From Gongronella butleri (lineage: Eukaryota > Mucoromycota > Mucoromycetes > Mucorales > Cunninghamellaceae): DNA of 64,000 nucleotides. This document shows positions 1-11,947 of this stretch, in pieces. The stretch is taken from NCBI GenBank assembly GCA_025201375.1, contig JAIWZP010000008.1:496001-560000 (forward strand), given 5' to 3'. A model generated the notes under the pieces. That model was not told where the DNA came from, did no database searches, and was given only the letters and a program-made list of their open reading frames with translations. Positions within the stretch are counted from its first letter, which is position 1, and each line of letters starts with the position of its first letter. The position numbers and the translations under genes are program-made.

Positions 1-773
1 TTTTACGCGTTTCTCCCGATGAGCCTGACCATATGGCACCAAATTCAGATCAATGGATAATCGACTCAAATCTTTGATGATTGCAAGTTTTTCCAGAGAT
101 CGGATCGCTCAGTCCTGAGAAAATGGATTTTTCATAAACTCAGGGCCAAAACAGGGCCGAAACGACCACCGATGGTTAACTCACCGAGACCTGAACGCGA
201 TGCCTCCAAATTACAAGCGCTTTTACCGCTTTTGATTAAAGATTCATTTGAGGTGACTCGCGCGTCGATACGTTGGGCCGTTGTCGCGTACGCCACCAAA
301 ATGTAAAAGATCTTACCCCTTTTTGTCAAGCACATTATCCGGATCTTGTTCATCCGGTCCTATATTTTAACTAGAGAACGGTGAACGCAAAACTCCAGCA
401 ATGTCAATTTTTTTCAAAGATCAAATCACTCAATCCTGAGAAATTGCATTTACACGTCAAAAATCAGGGCCAAATCGACCCCGTGAATGGCCAACTCGCC
501 GAGATATCAAGGCGATCTCTCCAAGGATGCCTTTTGGATCCCTTCTTACCGCCCTTGGACAATTGTTATTGAAAATGGCAAAAAACTACCTTTCATTTAT
601 GAGGCGAGAATACGGTACAAGGTGGTTGTACAGGTAAATATGAATTAAAATCACAATTGAGAGGGTGAGGGATGGAAAACAAGCAATAAGTGTATACAAT
701 AAGTAAGATGTGAAAAAGGAAAGGAGAGGAGTGGGCGTGGGCATGGAGGTAGATCAACTATACTACTCGTAAA
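1..773. repeat. Gene-free edge with degenerate R3-type repeats
   Basis: No gene is supported here. Two diverged copies of one repeat can be seen, at about 85-260 and 410-510. Both have a cagtcctgag / caatcctgag block followed by a 'cagggccaaa' block and a 'ctcgccgaga / ctcaccgaga' block. Related copies lie at 44640-44760 and 63430-63850. The last 170 bases before the Boi-like gene look like ordinary AT-rich 3' flank. Confidence 0.6.
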
Positions 774-1795
774 TTACAAAAGATCCATTTGATTGTCATC
801 ATCGCCAAAAGTGCCGCCGCTGGCCATCTTGACGGTCGAGGGGTGCAGCTGCTCGGCCCATTCCTTGATGGAGCGCAGCATTTCCAGGATTTTTTCATCA
901 ATGCCATTAAAAATGTCTGTTTTTTTCAAAAAAGAAAACAAAAGAGCGCATGAGCACGCGTTTTTTTTCCACTTTTTTCTTTCTTTCTCAATTACCTTTG
1001 ATTGTGTATCTTCCATCGACCTGGACGCCTTCGCGGCCCATGAACTTGAATGCGGCGACGATATTATCGAGCATTTGCATGCTTGTGAGATTAGCGGCGC
1101 CATTGCGCATGGCCGAGGATGGGCGGCGGATTTCCTTGCCGCTGATACGCTCGAGCAGGTCGACGAGGGGCTCGCCGGTGCGTAGCTCGGAGATGTGACG
1201 GAAACGTGGTTGGTCCATGTGCTGATTCATCCATTCGACAAAATCCTGCGACGACCATGTCTCAGAGGACGAGGACGCGGCCGGGGCCGGGGCCTGCAGG
1301 TTGTTGTTGTCGTCGTCCAGGCCATTGCCCTGGCGTTTGGGCATGGTGATGGCCTCCATTTGATCCTCTTCATTCGTCGTGGCTGCCTTTGACGGGGACG
1401 ATGCAAGTGGTGGTGGCGATCTGGTGGCGGTTGGCAGCGCGGTCGACGATGACGACGACGGCACAGGTGCCGAAAGGACGCGGTCGGGCGCGTCGAGCAG
1501 TGGGTCAATGGCCTCGTCAGCGTGCAATGGCAGCGTAGGAGGCATAATGGGCGAATCGGAGGTGTTTTGATGGTGTGTTGGGGGTTGTGGGGATGGGGCG
1601 GTGGGGATGACGGGAGGCAGCGGCGATGGTGGGCGCATGGGGCGTGGCGGGCGTTGCTGAGGCTCCTGGGTGGAAGCAGGAGCGGTGCGCATTTGGTGTG
1701 GATCGATCAGATCCTCGTCGTCGTCATTGTAAAAGAGAGACGCGTAGATGGACGTGTCTTGTGGTTGTTGAAGAAGAGGGGTATGATGGGGAGAC

Positions 1796-1832
<37 letters not shown>

Positions 1833-4565
1833 GCTGTTGTTGCTGCTGCTGTCGCTGTTGTTGATGCTGTTGCAAAGTCGGTGGCGACGACGGCAGCGAC
1901 GGCGTGTGGTTGGCCGACGATTCCGGCGAATACACGTGGTGTTGCGCCGTCGTGTCGTCCGACATGGACATTCGCATAATTGGCTGCGGCATCTCATGAT
2001 GCGTATTGTGGTTGAACGCCGCAGGCGACTCGGTCGACGACGCAATGGACGATGCACCCTCGTGCTCCTTGCCAAACACACGCGAGGGAGGCCGCGGCTT
2101 CATCCGACGCGCCGTCTCCAGCGACACGGTCGGAATCGTGCTCGACGACATGACCGGGGCTGAGCAAAAAAAAAAGAAAAGAGACAAATGAGTCCATTTT
2201 TTCCTCTTTTTTTTTTTCAACTTGTTCCATGCAATTCTCGTTTCAGGTTTTTACCTGTATAGTCACGCGTGATGGTGACCTTTGTCAGGGCATTGAGCCA
2301 ATCTTTGAGGCTGCGCTCAGACTCTGTGTAAAAGTAAAAAGTGCGCTCACGGTCGTGCTGAGCCTTGAAGCAATATTTGCCCGTGTGGATGGACGGGTCT
2401 TGCTCGATGCGGTACCCCCGCAGATTAATGATGCCCTTCATCCTTGTGTCCTACATAAAAAAAGGATCGTCAATACACGTGAAAATAAGTGACACGAAGC
2501 TTTTTTTTCTTTCTTGTTTTATACCTTTGGCGTCTTGAAATAAAAGAGATTGGTGCCCTTGAGGACGAACCAGCGCTTATTCCATGTCCTGTACTTGTCG
2601 CTCTGCTTGTGCAGCCAGCCCTCGAGATCGGGCAGGTCTGGCGACTGCTTGGGGTGCTGCGATAGGCGTTGTGCAATTCCATCCATGGACGCGCGGATCG
2701 ACGACGGCAGAAACGAATTGCGCGCAAATGAGCGGCCACTGGAAAATGAGAAAAAAAATGAGCAAATTGTAATAAAAATAAAGGCAATTGGGCTTACGGT
2801 TTGACATCTTGTTGCTGGATGGGCGACGAAATGACTTGTGTGCTTGCGCGATGCGGGTTTGGCTGCTGCTGCTGCTGCTGTTGTTGCTGTGTGGGCTGGA
2901 TGACGGTGGCGCCCCCGGCAGATTGGAACCGATTCACGTGCTATTTGTCAAAAAGACAGAAATGAGTTGCTCAGCAAAAAAAAAAAAAAAAGTGGCTGTT
3001 TTTTCATTTTGGTTTTTTTTGTATTTTTTCTTACGGATTGCTGGTAGCCGTATGCCTGACTGGTGGACAGAGCGCGATTGAGGGGCGTTGGGGAGCGGAG
3101 AGGGACCGGTGCAGGGCGTGGCATGTCCATGGAGAACACGCCACGAGAAGGTGGTGTTGGCGCGGTTGTTTCCTCGAGGATGGCCTGTTGTGCGAGGCGC
3201 GATGTGACAGGTGGAGGCCCATTGGCGCGCGGCGACATGGCCGACGACATGGACAGCGATCGGTCGATGCGGTGATGGTCCAGTGCCGATGCTGGGCGGT
3301 CAAGCACATGGTTGGCAGCGCTCGTGCGCACCACCGTGCTATAATCTGACACGGCGTCGTCATCATCGAGTCCAAATGGCGGCGCTGCAAGGCGTGCAAG
3401 CGACGGCGATGTCGTGGCCGACGCGCTCGTGGCGGAAAGAGCCGGTGACGACGCGTCATTGATCGTGGCGCTCGCATCTTCTTTGCGGAATGCATTTTCG
3501 TCAGAAAGCACCTTGATCGCATTCGAAATCTTGAATCGCTTGCCAAACGTGGACACACCAAGCTCCTTGAGCGAGTCCACATTCAGCTCAAGAAGAATGT
3601 CGCCCGTGATCTCTTGGTCTAGTCACAAAAAAAAGGCAATAAAATTCAGGTTAGAACGACATTACCCGATCCACCAAATGTTCCAATGACCGCCAAATCG
3701 AGTCCTTGGCACTCAATTGCCTTCCCTTTCCCCCTTTGTCCCTCCCATGGCATCCTTTGCCATCCAATTGTTGCCCCAACGATTCGTTTTTCGTCCATTT
3801 GCGCAAAATATGCCTTTTTTTGGACCATTTCCGACTCTTTTTTTCAATTTACCCTGAAACGTCGGGGCAATGTCGCTAAAGCCCATGAGGCCGAGCCAGA
3901 TGGCAACCTGCTCGACGGCCCAGTCTTCGGGCAATGACGTGCTGAGCTCCGGGTTTTGGAGCGATGTAGCCACGGACTGGTGCACGTACTTGCTGGACAG
4001 CTTCTTTTGGTAAGAAGCGGCGGGCTTTTGAGACGTGTGTTGCTTTGACGACGACGTTGACGACGCGGACGACGGGAAAGCATAAGGATGGTGGTTGTGA
4101 TTTGGCGGTGATGTTGCGAGCGTCGATCGTTGAGACGAATTGGATGCCGATGGCGTGGGCAGCAGCAAGCCGCCGCCCTTTTTCTGAATGTGCATGTGGC
4201 TGACGGTCGATTCCAGCGAGTCAATCTTGCTCTCAAGCGAATGCAGCGACTCGGGCTTGACCAGCGATGCGTAATTCATCGGAAACAGCCCAATCTCGCC
4301 ACGTGCATTGCGTCCCTACCCGATGCACAAGAACAAAAAAGAAATTGAGCCTCTTTCCCTTGGAGGGGACCACGCAAATCGTCCTTTTTTTTTTTTTTGC
4401 TTGGAAAATCGCTTTTTTTTTTTTTTTTTTTACCTGCCACCAGCCATCTTGGTACCCATCGTCTTTTTCAAGCACAAGAATGGGCTCGCCCACTTGAAAC
4501 GAGATCTCGTCCGGGTTGTCGGCTTCAAACTTGTGTGTGGCATATACTGTTTCCAGGCCTGCCAT
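774..4565 (-). CDS. Boi-like polarity scaffold: SH3, SAM, PH and a C-terminal CH-like domain
   Basis: Eight exons: 4434-4565, 3853-4315, 3035-3618, 2798-2940, 2525-2738, 2255-2450, 996-2159 and 774-916. Spliced length is 3039 nt, 1012 aa, with frame kept at every junction. Domains in order: SH3 at about 6-60 (ALYD-like YATHKFEADNPDE, then DGWWQ and GEIGLFPMNYA); SAM at about 172-240 (LPEDWAVEQVAIWL...LKELGVSTFGKR); a Ser/Pro-rich linker; PH at about 478-577 (EGWLHKQSDKYRTWNKRWFVL); a long disordered stretch with a poly-Q tract encoded around 1797-1875; and a helical C-terminus at about 880-998 (FVEWMNQ, ELRTGEPLVDLLERISG, QMLDNIVAAFKFM) resembling a calponin-homology domain. Yeast Boi1/Boi2 and S. 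pombe Pob1 share SH3-SAM-PH and link Cdc42 and formin signalling to exocytosis at growth sites. That role is inferred here. The CH-like end is not part of the yeast proteins as I know them. The start is the first ATG before the SH3 domain. Confidence 0.88.
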
Positions 4566-4952
4566 GGTTCAAAAACAAGAAAAAAGCGAAAAAAAAGAAC
4601 GAAAAAGGGAGCTTAAAAACAAGAACAAAGAAAAATAAAAGAAAAGTAGAAACAAAAAAAAAAGGACGCCTGCTTGCCTTGATATTTGGGGTGACACAAA
4701 AATGGCCATGGCCCGCCCGGGTGGGCCACCAAAATTTCATTTTGTGGCAAAACAAAGTTGTGCCACCCCACTTTCCCGACAGGATCACATGGCCAATTGC
4801 ATGCCCCTTTTTTGACGCTGGCCAACGTGGGTCAACTTTATTTTTTCATGCAAAATGGGTTTGGTATACGAGTGTTTAAGAGCGTGAAAGATTGCTATAA
4901 CAAAAAAAAAAAAAAGAAAAGAAAAAGAAAAAAAAAACGACAAAACGGGCGT
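4566..4952. other. Intergenic spacer, no gene seen
   Basis: This 387-nt spacer between the Boi-like start and the F-box/WD40 stop holds A-rich tracts and a short ATGGCC...GGCCA-type palindromic stretch near 4700-4735. It probably contains the Boi-like promoter and the 3' end of the next gene. No specific site is recognised. Confidence 0.5.
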
Positions 4953-6597
4953 CTAATAGATACATGCCCATGCGGCGCCGGTGGCTGTGTGTGGTGCCAC
5001 GGGGTCGATGGGCACCATGGACGGCATGGCTCGCCGATTGTCCGAGAAATCCCAACAACACAGGCGGTAATGGCGTTGGGTTTGCGTTCGCACTTCGACA
5101 CACGCAAACACGTGCGCGGAATCCGGCGAAATTTGAATGTCGGTGATGGACATGGCTGATGGGCGCTCTAGCGCATGAGTAGGGTCCAATGGCGGGACGA
5201 GGCGGTAGGCAAGTTGACCCGTTTGTAAGTCCCACACGTTGATGCACGGCATAAACGTCGTTGCGTGGTGCTGCTGTTGCTGGTGCTGCTGTGTCGCGGC
5301 GAATTGCCTTGCCAGCTGATACGGCGACAGTCTGCCGGCGCCAGGGGCCGCGTCGTGCTCAGTGGTGCTCGATAAACTATAGGTGATGCGTGTCATGACG
5401 TGTTTTTCATGCGATTGCAGCGCATTGGACGGGTGCACGGGCACCTGGTCGCGATTCTGGTCGTTTAATTCGCCCTTTGTGAGCAGGTAGTAAGGCGTGA
5501 GGCACAGACGCGAGAACGCCACCTCTTGCGGCTCGGTTTTCAGCTCGTACACCAACGAACCCGTCAAAATCGAAAAGATGAGCACTGGCCCCGACGCATC
5601 CGGCGCACAAACAATCAGGTGCCCATTGACCGCCATCTCGCCCACACCGTGCTGGAACCAGTCGCCCGTCAGATACGACGAAATGTCAATCGACCCGCGT
5701 TGCTGCACACGATCTGCAAGATCCCATACACGAATCATCCCGTCCGACCCGCCGCTGATCACCACTAATAAAGGAAATGGCATAAAAAAAATCGGGTCAA
5801 AAAAAGTGCGTCGGAAATGCCGAAAAAAAGAAAAAAAAATGGGAACAAAAAGAGCAAATTCGTTGCTTCTGTCCATTTTCTTTGCTGTTTTTTTCTTTAC
5901 CTTGGTCATTCATGCTGACGCAGAGAACACGCCCACGGTGTGCCTGCCACGAATTGAGGCAGTCGTCGTGCTCGTGCCAAAGGGAAACCGTGCCGTCGAC
6001 GCCGCCGGTGACAATATAGGGTGACGAAGGGTGTGCATAGTGGCACACGATCCCGTGCAGCGCCGTGTCTTCCATGTAGCGCCATTGGTGCGCCATTTGC
6101 CGGATCATGGCCTGCTGGTTCGCGTTACTTTTATAAGTTGGATTCGACCGCACAATTGCACCGCCCTTTGTCACGGCCAGTGATGTGAAAAAATGCTGCT
6201 CTTGTAGGCTGCCGACCACGAGGCTTGGCGGCCGATCGTGTTGCTCGAGGGACGAAGCGTCGGGGGACACGTAGCGCGCTTGGCAATGGCCCTTTTGCCA
6301 TGCAAGCTGATTTCGGTACAAATCCTGCCAGCGGCTGGGCGCATGTGTTGATTCTTTTGCCGCCGTCGATAATGGCCGCAGCAGGATGCGATCGACCAAT
6401 TGAGGGTGCGGAAAATCAAGTGCCCAGAATCGCCGCCGCAGACCTTTTTGAAAGTCGTGCTGGCTGCACGGCGCCCATACAAGAGCGTCATAGTGGTCGA
6501 TCAGCCGCTTGTACAGCGTGCACGTCTCACGGCACACAAGCAGCGTCTCGCCGTCGCAAAACGTAAACACATACAGCAGCAATTCGCTGGGCAGCAT
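4953..6597 (-). CDS. F-box / WD40-repeat protein
   Basis: Two exons, 5901-6597 and 4953-5764, give 1509 nt and 502 aa. The N-terminus is an F-box at about 1-42 (LPSELLLYVFTFCDGETLL, then VCRETCTLYKRL). It is followed by a ring-like region and WD40 repeats: GGVDGTVSLW, GGSDGMIRVWDL and a later CINVWDLQTGQ. Such proteins are usually substrate receptors of SCF (Skp1-Cullin-F-box) ubiquitin ligases, with the F-box binding Skp1 and the WD40 propeller the substrate. I cannot name the orthologue or substrate. A Gln/His-rich insert lies near nt 5265-5300. The start is the ATG immediately before the F-box; the frame is open further upstream, but that sequence is A/T-run rich and looks like 5' UTR. Confidence 0.8.
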
Positions 6598-6893
6598 TGG
6601 GAGTTGGCCGGTAAAAGCAAGAGAGAGTAAAAAAAATGCAAAAAAAGTAAAGAAAAAGAAAAAGAGAGAAACAAGATAAATGAGGCCGCATTTTCTCTTT
6701 TTTTTTTTTTCCCTCGGATCCACAAAAAAGTAAAAAAATAAAAAAGAGCAGGATTTCGGTCTGGACCAATGAATGACGCAAAACTCCGCCTCCTTGTTTT
6801 TCTGCATTGGATGCATCTCAATCAGCACCCTACCCCCTCCCCTCTTTTTGTCTTTCCAAGGTGACCAACGTCTATAAAGGAGTTTATTGAATT

Positions 6894-9800
6894 TTAGCGC
6901 TGACAAAAAGACCAGTTTTTGGGCCAATCGAGGGCGAGCAAAGGCGGTGCGTCGGTGTTTGTGTCTTTTTTGCGTCCCATGGACCATTGATGGTGCTCAT
7001 GCAGCACCTGTTTGAGCTCCGCACGCGCCTTGTCCGCGTACACGTGCCGCGCGGCGTCGTAGCGCCATGCACGCGCACCGCACAGCCATTCGCGCCCCAA
7101 AGACGTGAATTCGTCCGTTTCTGCAGGTTTGACCACGTATGCAAACCCGGGCACCGGATTCGGCGGCATACCCTGCGACGCCAGCGAAAAGGACGACGAT
7201 GACGACGACGACGTAAGCCATGGCGCCGCACGCGATGCCTCCATGGGCACGGACGGCGCTGCCGAGAACAATTTGAGCCATTTGCTGCCTTGCAGTAGCC
7301 GACGCGACAGCGACACGCGATGCGGTCGCCACGAAGATGACGCTGTCGAGGACGACGTCGAGTGGTTCGGCGATAACACCGGCGATGTGCACACAATGTG
7401 CGAACAAAGCGCCGCCATCGCCCTTTTGTCGTCTTTGACCTCATCTTTGCCCTTTTCCTCCTCCTCCCCGTTATTGACCTTGTCGTCCGCCATCCCCAGA
7501 TACCGCGTCTGGAATGCCTCAAGAAGCGCTTCCAAATGTAAATGCGATTCTCTGGAGATAAAAAAAAAACAACGAAAAAATTGAAACATGATGATTAGAC
7601 TCGTTTTTTTTCGATTCACGACTCATCCCCCTGCCATGAACGACTTACAATGCAATGCGCAACTCGGGATCCATGGGCAATTCCTCTGAAAAATGGCCAA
7701 AAAATGTGAGAAAGTGAAGAAAATGAACCCAAATGCTGCTTTTTGCTTACTCTGCCAGGTCTTCCAGCACAAAAAGCCGTCGCACAGCTGGACGAGATCG
7801 GTGGCAATGGCGGTGTGATCGCTTAGGAGGGTCATGGACGAGGACGACGCCGTGCTCGTTGCGGAACTGGCCGACAATGTGGATGACGACGATGACAGGG
7901 ACGTGGCGGCGGCGCCTGTGGTGGAGGTGGCACCATGATTGGGGTGTGTCATCATCCTTGGGTACAAGAGTGCCGTCCACGCAATGTTGGTAGTGGCTGG
8001 CCACAGAGGGCCCACGCGATAAACGAGAATCCGAAGATAAAACAAGCGGACATTATGGCCCCAATGCAGCAACAGCCGCTCAAACACCAAGGGCAGCAAT
8101 AACACGTCGTGCGTCAGCGCGCCCATCATGCCATCAAAGATGTCAAAGTGCTGGTATATAAATGCAAGAGCGCGAAGCAGCAAGATGGTGTGATCCGATT
8201 GTAAAAGAATCAGCCGCAGCGTGTGCAATAAAAAGGGAAGATCCAAGCAAGCCCAATCTCCCCGAGAGGACACCGACGCGTCGATTGGGACTCCGCTCGG
8301 CGCGTCCGGCGTGGGTAGAGGCGATGATGACGCGTGATTTGTCTGATTTTCTCGATTTCCATTGTTTTGCTGGCGCCGTTTGCGCAGGTGGTGCTGCTGA
8401 CACTCAACGACGACGGCCTCGACAAGATCCAGCAAGCAATAGACGCTTTCGATGGCGGTGAGGCGTGTTGTCTTGATCATGGTGCGCAAAAACACGTTTA
8501 GCATGTCGTGATAGAGGCCCATGGTCGGCTCTGCCTGCCACGCGCACCACACAAGGCATTCGGCATAACGCTGCGTAGCCAGCACAAGCGCACGCGGCTT
8601 GCCATGCGTCCGTCCCATCATCCCCGGCGGCGGCGGCGGCGAAAACGGCGGATTCGTCGCCATCGGCTCCTCCGGCACGTGGATCGGAGAGTACACGAGC
8701 GTGTCGTCGGCGTCCGAGTAGATCGCCATCGGTGGCAGCGATGCAAGCAGTGCCGGCGACACAACAAGCGCCAATGGCTGCGATGAAGCGTGATGCGATG
8801 GCATCAGCGAGTTTTGGAGCGATAACAGCCGCCGCGATACGCTGCCAATGGATGACAATGACGACGACTGCGAGGATGGTGGCGACGATGATGACGTTGT
8901 GTTGGAAGTCGCGGGGGTCTGGCTGTCAATGGTCGTCACCGAGTACAATTGCATGTTTAGCAACGCTTGCATCTTGCTGCCCACATAACCCGCTAAATAC
9001 GCGTATCCAGGCGCGCACACTAGCACGCCGTGCCGCTGCGCCACTGAAAGACCGCACGTGCACGCCTGTAAAAGATAACTCTGCATCGTCACATGGTAAT
9101 GCCGGTAAAACCAAAAGAAAAGCTCACTGTCGTCGCTTTGCCACCTATTTAAAAAAAGCTGAATGAGGAACTGAAGAGAGAAGGAACGATTTTTTCATCG
9201 ATTGGAAGCTTACCTCCGCACCCAATTGCCCGTCAAGGTCAATGCGGCTTGCTGTGGTGCCTGTTCCGACAAATGTTGTTTGTACGACGGCAGGTGTGTC
9301 GTCATGAGTGGGTGGAGAAACACGGGAAAGAGCTTCTCGAGCCGCTGCCGCTGGTCGAGATCACTACAATCACAACATGTAAATATAAAAAGGGGGGAAA
9401 GGTGAGCATGGCCAATTGGGTCTGAATATGCGAGTGTACAATACTTGACATTGGCGCCCATTTCCGCCACAACACGCCGCATCATTGCCGCCTTGACAGG
9501 CAACAATTGGCACAAGCTGTTGGCCACACTGGGCACCTTGACAAAGCAGAGCGCTTTTGTTTTTTAAAAAAAAATTGCTAGACATGAGCTTTTTTTCATG
9601 CACATCATTTTTCTTTTTGCCAATTCATGTGCATCCTCATGTACCTAATATTTTGGCACAAAAGGATATCATGTTGGAGTAGATGGCCTTGTGATTCAGG
9701 CGGTCCATGGCATAATGCAGCGTGGTCACAAGCAGGAATCGATACTCCTCGAGGCACGTCCGCGTCGCAAGCGTCTGCTGCTCAACCACACCATACCAGT

Positions 9801-10882
9801 CTTCATACGAATCCGCCGCGTGCTCGTAGTCTAATTTGAAAAAGAACACGTCGGATGAGAAGAAAGAGTAAAAAAAGAGACGCGAATTTGGCGCTCAATG
9901 AGCACCGGCACTTGCCATAATCGAGGAATTCGGGCCTAAAATGCAAAAAAAGAGCGCGTCAATGGCTATTTTGGGGGGGGTGGGCTAAAAGGGGATGTAC
10001 CTGGCAATGATCTCGACAATGCACTCAAAATAAAGGCTGCGTTCCGTATAGTTGACATGCTGCACGCGCAAAATCAACGTGCGCCACCTAAAAGAAGAAA
10101 AAAGAAAAAAAAAAGGCGCAGAATTAGACCAAAACACGCGCGCTCTTGCAGCCTGGTCCTCCTCATTGGGGCATCTGCATGAAATAAAAAAAAAGTGCTT
10201 TTTTACCATCGTAATAATATTAGGACGGCCTGGTCCTCAAGTGCCGGATCCATGGCGCGTGGCGGCGTGCCGCCATCTTGGCATTCATGCTGTCCATGAA
10301 ACCAGGGCAGCACTTGGTGCTTGAGCAAATGGTGCCGATGCTTGATTTTTGTCTGGAATCTATCCAGAACAAAACAAAAATATCGATCGAGGGTCAGTTG
10401 CGATGCTGTTGCTCTGCTTTTCTCCTTTTTTTCGCTCTTTTCTAGGTTGGGTTGTCAGGGGGGGAAGCCAATTAGGGGAAACACAAACGAAAAACACGCT
10501 CAGAGAGAAAGGAAAAAAAAGGGAGGCGAGAAAGCGGGTGACGAGGAGGGATTCAGCGAGGAACGGGGAGGCGTGTTTTTTTTTTGTTTGTTTCGCTTTA
10601 GCGTGCTTACTTTGTCAGCAATTTGCGCAGCGTGTGGATATCGCTCGCACTCATATCGCGCCGGCGACGCGTAGGCGGCGCAGCCGCTGTGGAACAAGAC
10701 GTCGCCGTGCTGCTGCTCGTGGACCGCACCGACGACGGCGTCGACCGCGTCGCGCCGTCACTGTCCGCTCTGCGCGGCAGACTCGACGACCGAGATGACG
10801 AGGGCGACCGCTCAGACAGAAACGGAAGCAACTTTTTGCGCTTTGCTAGCGTCGGCCTAGGCGGAGAGGCGTCGCAAGACAT
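6894..10882 (-). CDS. Large conserved protein, probably DUF1765 (UPF0588-like) family
   Basis: Ten exons: 10611-10882, 10207-10359, 10001-10087, 9916-9935, 9645-9830, 9445-9553, 9214-9363, 7751-9144, 7649-7685 and 6894-7551. Spliced length is 3066 nt, 1021 aa. The N-terminus is Ser/Arg-rich and low complexity. The middle is helical and hydrophobic, and includes a segment with FERLLLHWGHNVRLFYLRI that resembles the conserved core of the fungal DUF1765 family, exemplified by an uncharacterised S. pombe membrane protein. Function is unknown. The fourth exon is only 20 nt and is followed by a GC-AG intron (9831-9915). Two Ser-rich low-complexity tracts sit inside the 1.4-kb exon and near the C-terminus. 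The family call is from pattern memory and is the weak part; the gene model is well supported by frame continuity. Confidence 0.7.
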
Positions 10883-11587
10883 GAAAGCGTATAAAAAAAG
10901 GAAAAAACGACAAAAAAAAACAGTCAGGAAAAATAATAAAGAAAGAAAAAAAAGAAACAGAAAGAGAGACGGGGCGCGTGGAGAGACGCAAGAGGAGGGT
11001 GAAGGGGGAAGAGGGCAAACGCGGCAGGGTGGGCTTTGTTTGGGCTCAGAATCACTTTTGTACGTGACGAAAAAAAAAGGGCCCATTTGGAAAAGAACTG
11101 CGCCCTATTTTTTTTCTTGGGCCAAGCGGGATGCCAATGGAGCTGCGTCTCCCTATATCTGTGTTTTATTATTTATCAATTGGGACGCGGGCCGCCTGGC
11201 CATGCCTGGCAAAAAAAAAAAAAAAAAAAAAAACCGGCCCTTCTCCAAAACAGTGAATCCTTGTTCCCCCATTTCCACTCCTAATTTCCCTGGCAAAACA
11301 CCAACACCTGGCGCCATTGGATGCCGCAACGTCATCACACGCATGACATCACAGCACAAAAAAAGGAGGAAGCCGCCATCTGTTTGCGCTCTTTGCAACG
11401 CGGGCAAGATCACGCACGCTCCTTCTCTTCTCGCCTCCGCCCCCCACCCCCAACCCCTCAATTCCATTCATCCTCGAAAACAATGACGTGCTCCGCGCTC
11501 GTCGCCACATGAGCGCGTGATGAATGGTGGAATGACCTCAAACGACACTAGAAAAACGTGGTGGGATCGTTTTTTTTTTTTTGCTGT
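10883..11587. other. Intergenic spacer / promoter of the DUF1765-type gene
   Basis: 705 nt with no gene. It contains A-rich then CT-rich tracts, including a 20+ A run near 11212-11233 and a run of C-rich pyrimidines near 11440. Upstream sequence for the minus-strand gene starting at 10882 must lie here. No discrete regulatory site is claimed. Confidence 0.45.
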
Positions 11588-11947
11588 TTATTGTACAATT
11601 GGCTCGATGACGCCTTGTTGCTGCTGCCCCTGCTGCTGCTGTAATAGAAGAAGCTGCTGCATGCGCTGCAGCTCTTGCTCCAGGGCGGCTACTCGCGCCT
11701 CTTTGGCCGCAGTTTGATCAGCCAGCCGGGTCTGCTGACGCTCCAATTCATCCGAGCATTGGCGAAGCTGCTGATTGTCCGTCGCCAGCCGATGCACCTT
11801 GTGCTTCAGCAGTCGTACTCGATTGATCTTGCGCTTGTTGATGCGGGGTATCATGGGTAATCGCTGTTGTCGCTGCTGCTTGTGTAATAGTGACACTTGT
11901 TCCAACCACTCGTTGACAAATAACTGGTGTAATGACACGGCCTTCAT
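11588..11947 (-). CDS. Small bZIP-like coiled-coil protein (119 aa)
   Basis: Single-exon ORF of 119 codons, ending in a CAA TAA codon pair that also forms an AATAAA. The sequence shows a canonical bZIP spacing: N37, then seven residues, then R45, then nine residues to L54, followed by L61, L68 and L75 in heptad register. The basic part (RINKRKINRVR) is strongly positive but lacks the usual alanine at N+4 and serine or cysteine at N+7, so DNA binding is not certain. A second coiled coil and a Gln-rich tail follow (about 83-112). If real, it would be a very small transcription factor or a dimerising regulator. It could instead be a plain coiled-coil protein. No orthologue is recognised. Confidence 0.6.
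   Translation of the reverse strand: MKAVSLHQLFVNEWLEQVSLLHKQQRQQRLPMIPRINKRKINRVRLLKHKVHRLATDNQQLRQCSDELERQQTRLADQTAAKEARVAALEQELQRMQQLLLLQQQQGQQQQGVIEPIVQ

Noticed and set aside
1522..2163. Long plus-strand frame opposite the Boi-like exon (Leu/Val runs)
   Set aside because: It is the antisense of the poly-Q-containing exon; the minus strand carries recognisable domains.
10090..10206. Possible exon encoding CRCPNEEDQAAR within the DUF1765-type gene
   Set aside because: Joining it to the upstream exon creates a TGA at the junction, while splicing 10207 directly to 10087 keeps the frame (LLRWWRTLILRV).
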